Shown one piece after another: positions 1-5,995 of a stretch of 7,168 nucleotides of DNA; within the stretch, counting starts at the first letter, position 1, and each line of letters starts with the position of its first letter. This DNA is from CAZBPZ01 sp964493955 (lineage in GTDB: Bacteria; Chloroflexota; Dehalococcoidia; Dehalococcoidales; Fen-1064): contig CAZBPZ010000077.1 in assembly GCA_964493955.1 (NCBI GenBank), positions 1-7,168 of the forward strand. Direction: 5' to 3'. The translations under genes were made by a program, and so were the position numbers. The notes under the pieces were generated by a model. It had not been told where the DNA came from. It did no database searches and was given only the letters and a program-made list of their open reading frames with translations.

Positions 1-52
1 CGGTAACACTTTCCATCGAGGCAACACGGGGGGTGTATGGCTATCTCAAGTG

Positions 53-1189
53 CTAATCAAACATCCGGGCCAGGAGCTCGCGGTGGTAGTTGGCGTCGCC
101 GAAGAGGGTGTCCAGGGCGCGCGAGCGCTTGAAGTAGAGGTGCATATCATGGTCCCAGGTGAAGCCGATGCCGCCGTGTATCTGGATGCCCTCGCCGGTT
201 ACCATCTTGTAGGTATCGCCGCAGTAGCTCTTGGCCATGGAGACGGCCCGCGGTGCCGAGGGGGCGCCGTCTTTGATTGCCTCGGCTGCCCATTCCATCA
301 GCGAGCGGGCGTACTCCAGGTTGGAGAACATGTCGGCGCACTTGTGCTTGATGGCCTGGAAGCTGCCGATGGGCACGCCGAAGGCCTTGCGCTCCTTGGC
401 GTAGTTCACGGTTGTCTCCAGCACCCACTCGCCGCCGCCCACCATCATGGCACAGATGGCGGCGGTGGCCCCCGGGGTCACCTCTTCCAGCAGCGGCCAG
501 CCTTTGTCAACCTCGCCGATGATGTTGGCGGCGGGCACGGCTACCCGGTTGAGGATGACCTCGAACTGCTGGCGGGTCTGGTCCATTGTCTTGAGCGGGG
601 TCACGTAGACTCCCCACTCGCTGGTATCCATCAGGAAGAGGGTGATGCCTTCGGCCGGGTCAGGGCTGCGCCGGGTGCGGGCCGGTACCAGCATGTAGTC
701 CACGCCGCGGGCGTAGGGCACAAAGAGCTTGGTGCCGCTGAGGATGTAGTCGTCCCCCCGGGCGGTGGCCTTCATTTGCACCCCGCCCGGCCAGAGGTCG
801 CCGTCCTCCTCCAGGAGGGCGGCCGTGCAGACGATTTCGCCACTGGCTATCTTCGGCAGGAACTCCTGCTTCTGCTCCTCGGTGCCGTGTTTGAGGATGA
901 GCATCGCCACCAGCAGCACCGTCTCGATGAACGGGGCCGGCAGCAGGGCGCGTCCCATCTCCTCGCAGAGGATGGTGAGGTCGCGAAAGTTCATCCCACC
1001 GCCCCCGTACTCTTCGGGAAGTACCAGCCCGGTCCAGCCCACTTCTGCCATCTTCTTCCAGAGCTCGCGTGAGAACCCCACCTCGTCTTCCATCATCTGG
1101 CGCACATGGGTCTTGGGGCACTCGTTCTCCAGGAAGTCGCGCGCCATGGTGCGCAGCATTTCCTGCTCTTCGCTCAGAATGAATTCCAT
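53..1189 (-). CDS. Acyl-CoA dehydrogenase, small/non-catalytic-type subunit
   Basis: A 378-residue acyl-CoA dehydrogenase fold protein, probably one subunit of a two-gene flavoenzyme that oxidises an acyl-CoA to the 2-enoyl-CoA. I start it at the ATG at 1189 (MEFILSEEQEML), which matches family N termini and has AAGGAG 8 nt upstream. The longer start at 1255 would run into the preceding gene. The C-terminal FAD-contacting motifs are good: R267-x-x-F270 with Q278 in a GSFQAIKH context, and Q336 followed by GGIG (339-342) and FTWDHD. The N-terminal half is degenerate. CTAALLEEDGD stands where a SEPxxGSD-type motif is expected, SGTKLFVPY replaces the Trp-Thr-Ser flavin segment, and no Glu occurs at the usual catalytic positions (TPGATAA and ALDTLFGD regions). 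The dehydrogenase gene just upstream has the opposite pattern, so the two likely form one enzyme. The substrate is unknown; acyl side chains of steroids, dicarboxylic acids or aromatics are possibilities. Confidence 0.9.
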   Translation of the reverse strand: MEFILSEEQEMLRTMARDFLENECPKTHVRQMMEDEVGFSRELWKKMAEVGWTGLVLPEEYGGGGMNFRDLTILCEEMGRALLPAPFIETVLLVAMLILKHGTEEQKQEFLPKIASGEIVCTAALLEEDGDLWPGGVQMKATARGDDYILSGTKLFVPYARGVDYMLVPARTRRSPDPAEGITLFLMDTSEWGVYVTPLKTMDQTRQQFEVILNRVAVPAANIIGEVDKGWPLLEEVTPGATAAICAMMVGGGEWVLETTVNYAKERKAFGVPIGSFQAIKHKCADMFSNLEYARSLMEWAAEAIKDGAPSAPRAVSMAKSYCGDTYKMVTGEGIQIHGGIGFTWDHDMHLYFKRSRALDTLFGDANYHRELLARMFD

Positions 1190-1223
1190 CTCCAATACTC
1201 CTTGCCGGCTACCGTCCGCCTGG

Positions 1224-2435
1224 TTACCGTGGCAGTCCCAGGATGCGTTCGGCAATGATGTTACGGTTGATTTCCGAGGTCCCCATCTCGATGGTGGCCC
1301 CGCGGGAGCGCAGCATGTTGTAGACCAGCTCGCCCCCCTCGACGGCGCGGCGTGAGCCGCGCATCATCTGGGAATAGGCCCCGATTATCTCCATCGTCAG
1401 GTCACCGCGGCGCTGGCGCATCTCGGCCTGGAAGTTCTTGAAGACGGAGGCCTCGTTGCCCATGACCCCGCCCCTGCGCAGCCGGGCGCGGAGGCGGATG
1501 CCGCTCCAGCGCATTGCCTCAAGCTCAATGGCAATCTGCATTATCCGCTGCCGGAAGGCGCTGTCCTCCCAGACCGTCCGTCCGTAGCGGCGGGTGTTCT
1601 GTGCCAGGCTTATCAGGCCTTCGACGCCGAGCAGGTCAGACGTGCCCAGGCCGGCCAGCCCGGTACCTTCGAGGCCGCCGCCCCCGCTGCGCTCCGCCAT
1701 GAGGGCCGTCATGGCCACGTACCAGCCGCGGCCCTGCTCGCCCATCATGTTCTCGTGGGGGATGCGCATGTTGTCAAAGAAGAGCTGGCCGAACTCGGCC
1801 TCGCCCGACATCTGCCGCAGGGGGCTGCGGCTGAAGCCGGGGTACTGGGTGCTGAAGAGGAAGTAGGACAGGTTGCGGTGGCGGGGTGCGTCCGGCTCCG
1901 TCTTGGCCACGAGCAGGCCCCAGTCAGCGAACTCCCACATGCTGGTCCAGATCTTCTGGCCGTTGACCACCCACTCGTCGCCGTCACGCACGGCCGTGGT
2001 CTGGACGTTGGCCAGGTCCGAGCCGGCGTCCGGCTCGGAGAAGCCCTCGCACCAGCTTTCCTCACCGCTGAGTATCTTGGGGATGAAGCGTTTCTTCTGC
2101 CACTCCTGGCCGTGGACCAGGATGGTGGGGGCGGCTACCAGCAGGCCGAGGGAGAGGGGGCCGCCGGGTGTGCCGGTGCGGGCCATCTCCTCGCGGATGA
2201 CGGCAATCTCCTCGGGCGGCCGCTCGATGCCGCCGTACTCCTTGGGGTAGCCGAAGCCGGTGTAGCCGGCGTCGTACAGTTTCTTTGTCCAGGCCTTGCC
2301 CAGCTCGTGCTGCTCACGGCTGAAGGGCGGCGGGGGGATGTACTCGGGCGTCCCCCAACCCTTGGGCAGGTTTTCCCTCAGCCAGGCCCGCACCTCCCGC
2401 CTGAGGGCATCAAGCTTTGATTGTCCGACAGTCAT
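1224..2435 (-). CDS. Acyl-CoA dehydrogenase, large/catalytic-type subunit
   Basis: A 403-residue acyl-CoA dehydrogenase, the first gene of a two-gene transcription unit. The ATG at 2435 has a consensus AGGAGG (2444-2449) 8 nt upstream. Visible motifs are CEGFSEPDAGSD (129-140), the flavin/substrate segment; GQKIWTS (159-165), with the Trp that stacks near FAD; and the C-terminal GTSEINRNIIAERILGLPR. The residue just before GTS is Met385, so the MCAD-type catalytic Glu is absent. Glu248 in the AER motif aligns by eye with the isovaleryl-/long-chain-type catalytic Glu and is my candidate base. The RxxF...FQ and QxxGGxG segments that normally contact FAD from the partner subunit are altered here (R286-x-x-W289, F294-R295; RSRGATIEMG). 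They are intact in the downstream gene, which starts 34 nt after this stop. This supports an alpha2beta2 enzyme like actinobacterial ChsE pairs. Family assignment is firm; substrate and heteromer are inferred. Confidence 0.92.
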   Translation of the reverse strand: MTVGQSKLDALRREVRAWLRENLPKGWGTPEYIPPPPFSREQHELGKAWTKKLYDAGYTGFGYPKEYGGIERPPEEIAVIREEMARTGTPGGPLSLGLLVAAPTILVHGQEWQKKRFIPKILSGEESWCEGFSEPDAGSDLANVQTTAVRDGDEWVVNGQKIWTSMWEFADWGLLVAKTEPDAPRHRNLSYFLFSTQYPGFSRSPLRQMSGEAEFGQLFFDNMRIPHENMMGEQGRGWYVAMTALMAERSGGGGLEGTGLAGLGTSDLLGVEGLISLAQNTRRYGRTVWEDSAFRQRIMQIAIELEAMRWSGIRLRARLRRGGVMGNEASVFKNFQAEMRQRRGDLTMEIIGAYSQMMRGSRRAVEGGELVYNMLRSRGATIEMGTSEINRNIIAERILGLPR

Positions 2436-2471
2436 CGTCTCATCCTCCTGTGCCGCTATTGCTGATACCCG

Positions 2472-2511
2472 CCGGCGGCCAGTCGGTTGGCGTTAACACA
2501 GAGGCCGCCGG
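2472..2511 (-). repeat. GC-rich inverted repeat (leader hairpin)
   Basis: Arms CCGGCGGCC (2472-2480) and GGCCGCCGG (2503-2511) are perfectly complementary, giving a 9-bp all-GC stem with a 22-base loop. It lies in the dehydrogenase leader, about 22 bases upstream of the AGGAGG. No U-run follows, so it is not a standard intrinsic terminator. It could be an RNA structure affecting translation or stability, or a DNA operator. Confidence 0.4.
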
Positions 2512-2707
2512 GTGATACTTGCTACGAAAGCCGTGCCTGGGGGCGGTTGCCCGTTCTTCGGGGGTAGGGGGGTGTCCATCTTCAGGTGGGGCTGGACCTG
2601 GCCGGGGAGCAGCTTCGGTCCGCATGTAAACCTCAAAGCCTGCTTGAGCTGCCTGCACCCCGGGGCCGTTTTCCTGCCGCCGGCCAGCTCCCGGGGCGAG
2701 CCTTCCC

Positions 2708-2736
2708 AGTGTAGGATTATCCCGGGGGGATGTCAA
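2708..2736 (-). promoter_or_regulatory. Sigma-70-type promoter for the dehydrogenase operon
   Basis: Read on the minus strand, a perfect -35 TTGACA (2736-2731) is followed by exactly 17 bases and a -10 TACACT (2713-2708; 4 of 6 consensus). It starts 14 bases after the stop codon of the HtrA-like gene and points at the dehydrogenase genes. Transcription would begin near 2701, giving a leader of about 265 nt before the ATG at 2435. It would separate expression of the dehydrogenases from that of the upstream gene. Confidence 0.6.
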
Positions 2737-2750
2737 GATGGGGGGTGTAC

Positions 2751-4604
2751 TCAGGGCAGCGCGGCGAAGCTCTGGAGCATCAGCTCCATCTCGGCGGCGT
2801 AGACCGGGTAGTCAGATTCCGGGACGATTGCTGTCACGCCGTACCGGGCAGGACCTTCGGCCAGGCAGCGTTCCACCACCCTGACCACGCCGCTGCCGAT
2901 GTCCGGCCGGCCCGTCCATCTCAGCCAGCGGCCGGCCCCGGTACCGCCGGTCAGCACCTCGTCGGAGTCCAGGTGGAAGGAGACCCAGCCTGTCCGGCGC
3001 TGCGTGATACGGTCGTTGACCCACTGGTTGAAGTCCTGACCGGGTAGCCAGTACCGGCTTACCTCCACCCGGGCCGGGCCGGAGGGGTGCCGCAGGATGA
3101 CCACTACCCCCTGGTCCGAGCCGGTCTCCTCCACGAGCCAGTCCTCCGGGTATGTCAGCGCCCAGTCTCCGGTGGCGTAGGTGCGTAGCCGGGCCAGGCC
3201 GATGTTGTTGGCCTGGCCCAGGAGCCGCTGTCCGGTGCTGTCGAATAGCCAGAGTTCGGCGGCAACGGTGCTGGCCCCGTCGGGCGGCGGCCCCGGCTGC
3301 CACCGCAGCTCCAGGCTGAGGGTCTCACCGGGCGGCACCTGGGCGAGCACCGGCGGCTCGTAGCTCTGCCCGGCCAGCCCGACGGTGGCCCGGGTGATGA
3401 AGAACGGCAGGTCACCCTCGTTGCCTACGGTTACCAGGGCGGTCTCAGGCAGCCGGTCGCCGCGGCGGGGGTAGATGATACTCTCGAGCACGGGCCTTGC
3501 TCCCTCGAACTCGGCGATGGCCAGCTCGGCCACCGTCTCCCCCTGCCACCGTTCCACGTGCAAAGTGTACCTGCCAGCCATTGGTGTCCCCAGCGCTGCC
3601 GGGGTCAGCGGTAATTGCACGCTGTGGCTGCCCTCGGTGATGCGCTGGGCCGGGCCGGTAGGCTGCCCCAGCGGGTCAAGGATTGTCAGGCCCAGTGGCT
3701 CCGGGGCTACCAGGCTGATAGAGAGGTAGGCCCGTGGTGTCCCCGTGGCCGGTTCCTCGGCCACGACCAGCTCCGGGGTCTCAATACGGATGTCGATTGC
3801 TGGCCCTTCCTCGGGTGGGGGTGTGGTCGGCGCGGTCCCTGCTCCGTCAGCCGGGGTCTGTCCGCCGGACGGGGCTTCGGTCTCTGCGGCGGGTGCTCCG
3901 GGCTGTTCCGTGATTGACTCACCGGAGATGAGGCGGAAGATGAGCGGCCGGGCATCGGTGGCAGACAGGGCGTAGCTGCCGCTGCCGCCGGCTCCCGGCT
4001 CGGCCGTGCCCTGGCCCAGGTGGATGCCGATGACCTCGCCCTTCAGGTTGGCCACCGGGCCGCCGCGGTACTGCGGGTCCAGGGGCAGGTACGTCTCCAC
4101 GTAGGTAAGGTCGTCAACACGCCTTGTCCAGGCGATGATATCGCGCGTTACCGTGGGGGCTGGCTCACCTTCCAGCCAGCCCACCACCAGCACCGATTCA
4201 CCGAGGTTGAAATCGGAAACGCTGCTCAGGATGGCGGGGGTCAGGTCGGCGGCCGCGATTTTGACGACGGTGATGCCGTGCACCTCGTCCCGTCCCAGTG
4301 CCATGCCCGGCAGCTGGCGACCGTCCGCCAGCAGGACGGTTACCTCGTCGTCCTCACCCAGCGTGTGGAGGCTGGTGGCGATGTGTCCCTGCGGGGTGAC
4401 GATTATTCCCGTGCCACTGCCGCCCCGGCCGCTCACCCTGACGACCGACTGCAGGATGACCTCTTCAGTGGTGGGCACCGGGGTGCAGGCCATCGGCCCG
4501 GCCAGGAAGAGGGCGAGCCAGGCCACCAGGGCAGGCACGGCCCACCACCGGCGGCCGTGCCGCCCTGGCAGGTCGGTCCTTGCCTTCAGGCCGGGTAAGT
4601 ACAT
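2751..4604 (-). CDS. Exported HtrA-like protein with degenerate protease triad
   Basis: A 617-residue envelope protein. The ATG at 4604 has AAGGA a few bases upstream. Residues 1-40 hold an Arg-rich stretch, a hydrophobic segment (about 21-36) and Cys40 in GPMAC. The lipobox match is imperfect, so this is a lipoprotein or a membrane-anchored protein. Residues 50-225 resemble the S1C (DegP/HtrA) trypsin fold: GSGTGIIVTPQGHIATSLHT, then GRDEVHGITVVKI, then DPQYRGGPVANLKGEVIGIH. By alignment with the HtrA pattern His80 is kept, the Asp position is Gly110 and the nucleophile Ser is Arg180, so proteolysis is unlikely. A Pro/Thr/Gly-rich linker (about 235-268) follows, then two beta-rich segments (about 270-370 and 371-470; the second CARDB-like). 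The C-terminal domain (about 475-615), with YPEDWLVEE and a closing YAAEMELMLQSF, resembles PsbP-like/DUF1795 folds. No PDZ domain is evident. It may be a binding or sensing scaffold; the ligand is unknown. Confidence 0.82.
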   Translation of the reverse strand: MYLPGLKARTDLPGRHGRRWWAVPALVAWLALFLAGPMACTPVPTTEEVILQSVVRVSGRGGSGTGIIVTPQGHIATSLHTLGEDDEVTVLLADGRQLPGMALGRDEVHGITVVKIAAADLTPAILSSVSDFNLGESVLVVGWLEGEPAPTVTRDIIAWTRRVDDLTYVETYLPLDPQYRGGPVANLKGEVIGIHLGQGTAEPGAGGSGSYALSATDARPLIFRLISGESITEQPGAPAAETEAPSGGQTPADGAGTAPTTPPPEEGPAIDIRIETPELVVAEEPATGTPRAYLSISLVAPEPLGLTILDPLGQPTGPAQRITEGSHSVQLPLTPAALGTPMAGRYTLHVERWQGETVAELAIAEFEGARPVLESIIYPRRGDRLPETALVTVGNEGDLPFFITRATVGLAGQSYEPPVLAQVPPGETLSLELRWQPGPPPDGASTVAAELWLFDSTGQRLLGQANNIGLARLRTYATGDWALTYPEDWLVEETGSDQGVVVILRHPSGPARVEVSRYWLPGQDFNQWVNDRITQRRTGWVSFHLDSDEVLTGGTGAGRWLRWTGRPDIGSGVVRVVERCLAEGPARYGVTAIVPESDYPVYAAEMELMLQSFAALP

Positions 4605-4686
4605 GTGCTTCCTTATACCATTGTAGCCCCCGGCGGCTTCCGTGGCGAATAGTACTTTCTGACCGTGTGGGTTCGGTGCCGGCCGA

Positions 4687-4715
4687 TTGCCATGCCACCC
4701 CGGCTCGGCTATACT
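4687..4715 (+). promoter_or_regulatory. Near-consensus sigma-70 promoter
   Basis: A -35 TTGCCA (4687-4692; 5 of 6), a 17-base spacer and a -10 TATACT (4710-4715; 5 of 6). It sits 32 bases upstream of the ATG at 4748, so transcription would start near 4722 with a short leader containing the AGGAGG at 4736-4741. It lies in the 143-base divergent region shared with the HtrA-like gene on the other strand. For that gene I see only a weak -10-like TACAAT (4625-4620, minus strand) very close to its start. Confidence 0.65.
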
Positions 4716-4747
4716 GGCCCCGAGTGGAAGCTGTCAGGAGGGGGTGA

Positions 4748-5092
4748 ATGTCCCGGAAGGACAGGCTGCTCAAGCAGTGGATAAAGCACGGTTACCTGCC
4801 GGCCGAGGCAGTGGGCCGTGCCGCCGAGCGACGGCCCGCCCGGCCACCTCGCCCGGCCCGGCCCGGGCAACCCCCGCCGGAGGAGCCGCCTCCGGTGGAA
4901 GCACCAGTCCCGCCACCTGTCCCGGAGCGTCAGGCTTCCCGTTACGTGGCGCCAGCCACAACGCCCCGGCGCCCACCGGCCCACCAGCCGGCAGAACGCC
5001 GCGGCAGCGGCGCGGGCCTGCTGCTGGGTATCATCGTGGTGGTGTGGGTGGTGCTGACGGCGGTAGTACTTTACCTGAAGTTCATGGCTTGA
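4748..5092 (+). CDS. Proline-rich small protein with C-terminal membrane anchor
   Basis: A 114-residue protein that I do not recognise by family. The start is well fixed by AGGAGG (4736-4741) 6 nt before the ATG and a near-consensus promoter upstream. Residues 1-29 are basic and probably helical (MSRKDRLLKQWIKHGYLPAE). Residues 30-82 are a low-complexity Pro/Arg/Glu tract with PPPEEPPP and VPPPVPE. Residues about 88-110 form one strongly hydrophobic helix (GLLLGIIVVVWVVLTAVVLYL), followed by only four residues. This is a tail-anchored arrangement with the N terminus probably cytoplasmic. It lies divergent to the HtrA-like gene and 14 bases before the broken glycerol kinase gene, with which it may once have formed an operon. 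The very high GC of the Pro tract fits the left half of the window. Function is unknown; a membrane-tethered adaptor is only a guess. Confidence 0.72.
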   Translation: MSRKDRLLKQWIKHGYLPAEAVGRAAERRPARPPRPARPGQPPPEEPPPVEAPVPPPVPERQASRYVAPATTPRRPPAHQPAERRGSGAGLLLGIIVVVWVVLTAVVLYLKFMA

Positions 5093-5106
5093 GGGAGCGG
5101 CCCTGG

Positions 5107-5226
5107 ATGCGGCGGGCGTATGTCCTGGCAATTGACCAGGGGACAACCGGGACCACTGCCCTGGTGCTGGATGACGGGGAGGTAGGGGCCGGCCCGCAAG
5201 AGAGTGGTCGGGGTGCCCGGATTTGA
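5107..5226 (+). pseudogene. glpK: Truncated glycerol kinase-like (FGGY) gene, N-terminal remnant
   Basis: The first roughly 24 codons encode MRRAYVLAIDQGTTGTTALV plus LDDG, the beta-strand and phosphate-binding segment (D10-Q-G-T-T14) that opens FGGY-family kinases, with the glycerol kinase flavour. GGAG at 5094-5097, 9 nt before the ATG, marks a genuine translation start. After about position 5180 the reading no longer resembles the family and ends at a TGA (5224-5226) inside the antisense of the tRNA-Pro gene. This leaves 39 residues against roughly 500 for an intact glycerol kinase. The rest of the gene is nowhere else in this window. The break falls within about 25 bases of the tRNA 3' end, so deletion or recombination at the tRNA is likely. 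The remnant cannot be an active kinase. Assignment specifically to glycerol kinase rather than another FGGY kinase is likely but not certain. Confidence 0.7.
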
Positions 5227-5281
5227 ACCGGGGACCACCTGAACCCCATTCAGGTGCGCTACCTGGCTGCGCTACACCCCG
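5205..5281 (-). tRNA. tRNA-Pro(GGG)
   Basis: Read on the minus strand, a full cloverleaf folds. The acceptor stem is CGGGGTG (from 5281) pairing with CACCCCG (5215-5209). The D-arm has GCGC/GCGC. The anticodon stem is CCTGA/TCAGG around the 7-base loop ATGGGGT, giving anticodon GGG with T33 and G37. The T-arm is CCCGG-TTCAAAT-CCGGG (5232-5216). Discriminator A (5208) is followed by an encoded CCA (5207-5205). The GGG anticodon reads CCC and CCU proline codons. The gene is convergent with the kinase remnant, whose last codons overlap its 3' end. Confidence 0.95.
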
Positions 5282-5290
5282 ACATAGCCC

Positions 5291-5319
5291 ATCCTACCAT
5301 TTTTCCATGAGCGCATCAA
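5291..5319 (-). promoter_or_regulatory. Candidate promoter of the tRNA-Pro gene
   Basis: On the minus strand TTGATG (5319-5314; 4 of 6), a 17-base spacer and TAGGAT (5296-5291; 4 of 6) lie just upstream of the tRNA. The -10 ends 9 bases before the mature 5' end, the usual spacing for a tRNA promoter. It overlaps the beginning of the weak 72-codon ORF on the other strand. Confidence 0.45.
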
Positions 5320-5525
5320 TCATTGACCCTTCACCAGAGTCAGCTGAGGAGCCCCTGGCAACGCTGCTTCTGATAGCCTTCCGAATCCTGGAGAACAAGA
5401 GGATGAGGTGGCAGAGGGTCCGGGCGAGGGCCGGGGATATCGCCTGGATAGAGGTATCAAGAGCTCTGGAGCAGGAGCCAGCCAGGCCCGCCCGAGGCGG
5501 ACCGGAGGAGGCACTGGCTGCCTGA
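5307..5525 (+). CDS. Possible small hypothetical protein (72 aa), weak
   Basis: An ATG at 5307 opens 72 codons (MSASIIDPSPESAEEPLATL to PEEALAA). The codons are plausible (GAG, CTG, AGG, GCC), and the middle, LLLIAFRILENKRMRWQRVR, could form an amphipathic helix. Against it, there is no Shine-Dalgarno sequence upstream, I recognise no family, and the start lies within the tRNA-Pro promoter on the opposite strand. It is the only candidate gene in the stretch from 5282 to 5653, which otherwise holds the tRNA promoter and a possible hyp promoter. It may be a chance ORF or the eroded end of a lost gene. Confidence 0.22.
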   Translation: MSASIIDPSPESAEEPLATLLLIAFRILENKRMRWQRVRARAGDIAWIEVSRALEQEPARPARGGPEEALAA

Positions 5526-5530
5526 GAGAC

Positions 5531-5559
5531 TTGCCTGGGGTGACAGGCCGGGGTAGTAT
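5531..5559 (+). promoter_or_regulatory. Candidate promoter of the hypABF cluster
   Basis: TTGCCT (5531-5536; 4 of 6), a 17-base spacer and TAGTAT (5554-5559; 4 of 6) sit in an AT-rich patch, giving a leader of about 90 nt before hypA. A short inverted repeat, ACCGG (5573-5577) and CCGGT (5585-5589) with 7 bases between, follows the predicted start point and could be an operator. Both elements are modest matches. Confidence 0.35.
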
Positions 5560-5653
5560 AGTATATGGCCAGACCGGATTTCCACCGGTTATGGGACACA
5601 GCCAGCGGTGTGCCTCACTCATCCGCTATTTAGGATACCACCCGTAGAAAAAT

Positions 5654-5995
5654 ATGCATGAATACAGCATCACCCGGAGTCTGTTGACCCTGGCTCTGGA
5701 AAAAGCTAACGAAGTCAAAGCCAGCAAGATTAGTAAAATTAATCTGGTTACGGGTGAATTATCCAGTATTGTTGATGAGTGCGTTCAGTTCTGGTTCGAT
5801 TGCCTCAGTAAGGGTACCATAGCTGCTGGAGCCTGCCTCTCCTTTGAAAGGAGACCAACTACGTTGCGCTGCCGCAACTGCGGGGCAGTCTTCACCCCCA
5901 CGAACTATGACTGGGCCTGTCCTGATTGCCACGAGGCAAGCATAGAGATAATATCCGGACGCGAATGCTATCTGGAAAGTATTGAGGTGGAGTAG
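5654..5995 (+). CDS. hypA: [NiFe] hydrogenase nickel insertion protein HypA
   Basis: A 113-residue protein of normal HypA length. HypA is a small nickel-binding metallochaperone that works with the GTPase HypB in the cytoplasm to load nickel into the hydrogenase large subunit. It begins MHEYSI, so the N-terminal Met-His-Glu nickel site (His2) is intact. The structural zinc site has Cys73-x-x-Cys76 (CRNC) and Cys89-x-x-Cys92 (CPDC), with the spacing typical of the family. The ATG at 5654 is fixed by the invariant MHE start, yet no Shine-Dalgarno sequence precedes it (GTAGAAAAAT), so initiation is probably weak or uses another mechanism. The TAG stop directly abuts the GTG of hypB. Codon use is AT-richer than in the genes to the left of the tRNA. 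Confidence 0.96.
   Translation: MHEYSITRSLLTLALEKANEVKASKISKINLVTGELSSIVDECVQFWFDCLSKGTIAAGACLSFERRPTTLRCRNCGAVFTPTNYDWACPDCHEASIEIISGRECYLESIEVE

Larger units (their letters stand above)
2436..2750 (-). promoter_or_regulatory. Long leader region of the acyl-CoA dehydrogenase operon
   Basis: This 315-base gap lies between the HtrA-like gene and the dehydrogenase pair, both read on the minus strand. It holds a good promoter at its upstream end, then about 265 nt of predicted untranslated leader with a 9-bp GC-rich hairpin and the AGGAGG of the first dehydrogenase gene. I see no convincing protein gene. The 61-codon ORF from an ATG at 2625 (GAGG 5 nt upstream, stop at 2440-2442 just downstream of the AGGAGG) reads as low-complexity Pro/Ala/Arg and is at best an upstream ORF. 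No known riboswitch class was recognised. Confidence 0.4.

Noticed and set aside
1..16. Possible next minus-strand gene starting at an ATG at 16 (reads MESVT)
   Set aside because: Only five codons are visible and no Shine-Dalgarno precedes them. The 52 bases left of the dehydrogenase stop show no terminator or other feature.
50..1072. Long plus-strand ORF of 340 codons antisense to the downstream dehydrogenase
   Set aside because: It mirrors a clear acyl-CoA dehydrogenase on the other strand, has His/Gly/Leu-rich shadow composition and no family resemblance. Open antisense frames are expected at this GC content.
1755..2420. Plus-strand 221-codon ORF antisense to the first dehydrogenase
   Set aside because: It is an antisense shadow of a confidently identified gene, with no ribosome binding site and no recognisable domain.
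4020..4626. Two overlapping plus-strand ORFs antisense to the HtrA-like gene
   Set aside because: Both are shadows of the signal-peptide and trypsin-fold coding region and show no domain of their own.
5205..5281. att-site duplication of the tRNA 3' end
   Set aside because: I looked for a second copy of the tRNA 3' segment in the window and found none, and there is no integrase gene, so no mobile element can be annotated.
5294..5622. Minus-strand ORFs of about 100 codons upstream of the tRNA
   Set aside because: Ser/Pro/Arg-rich shadow composition, no ribosome binding site, and they would run straight into the tRNA promoter.
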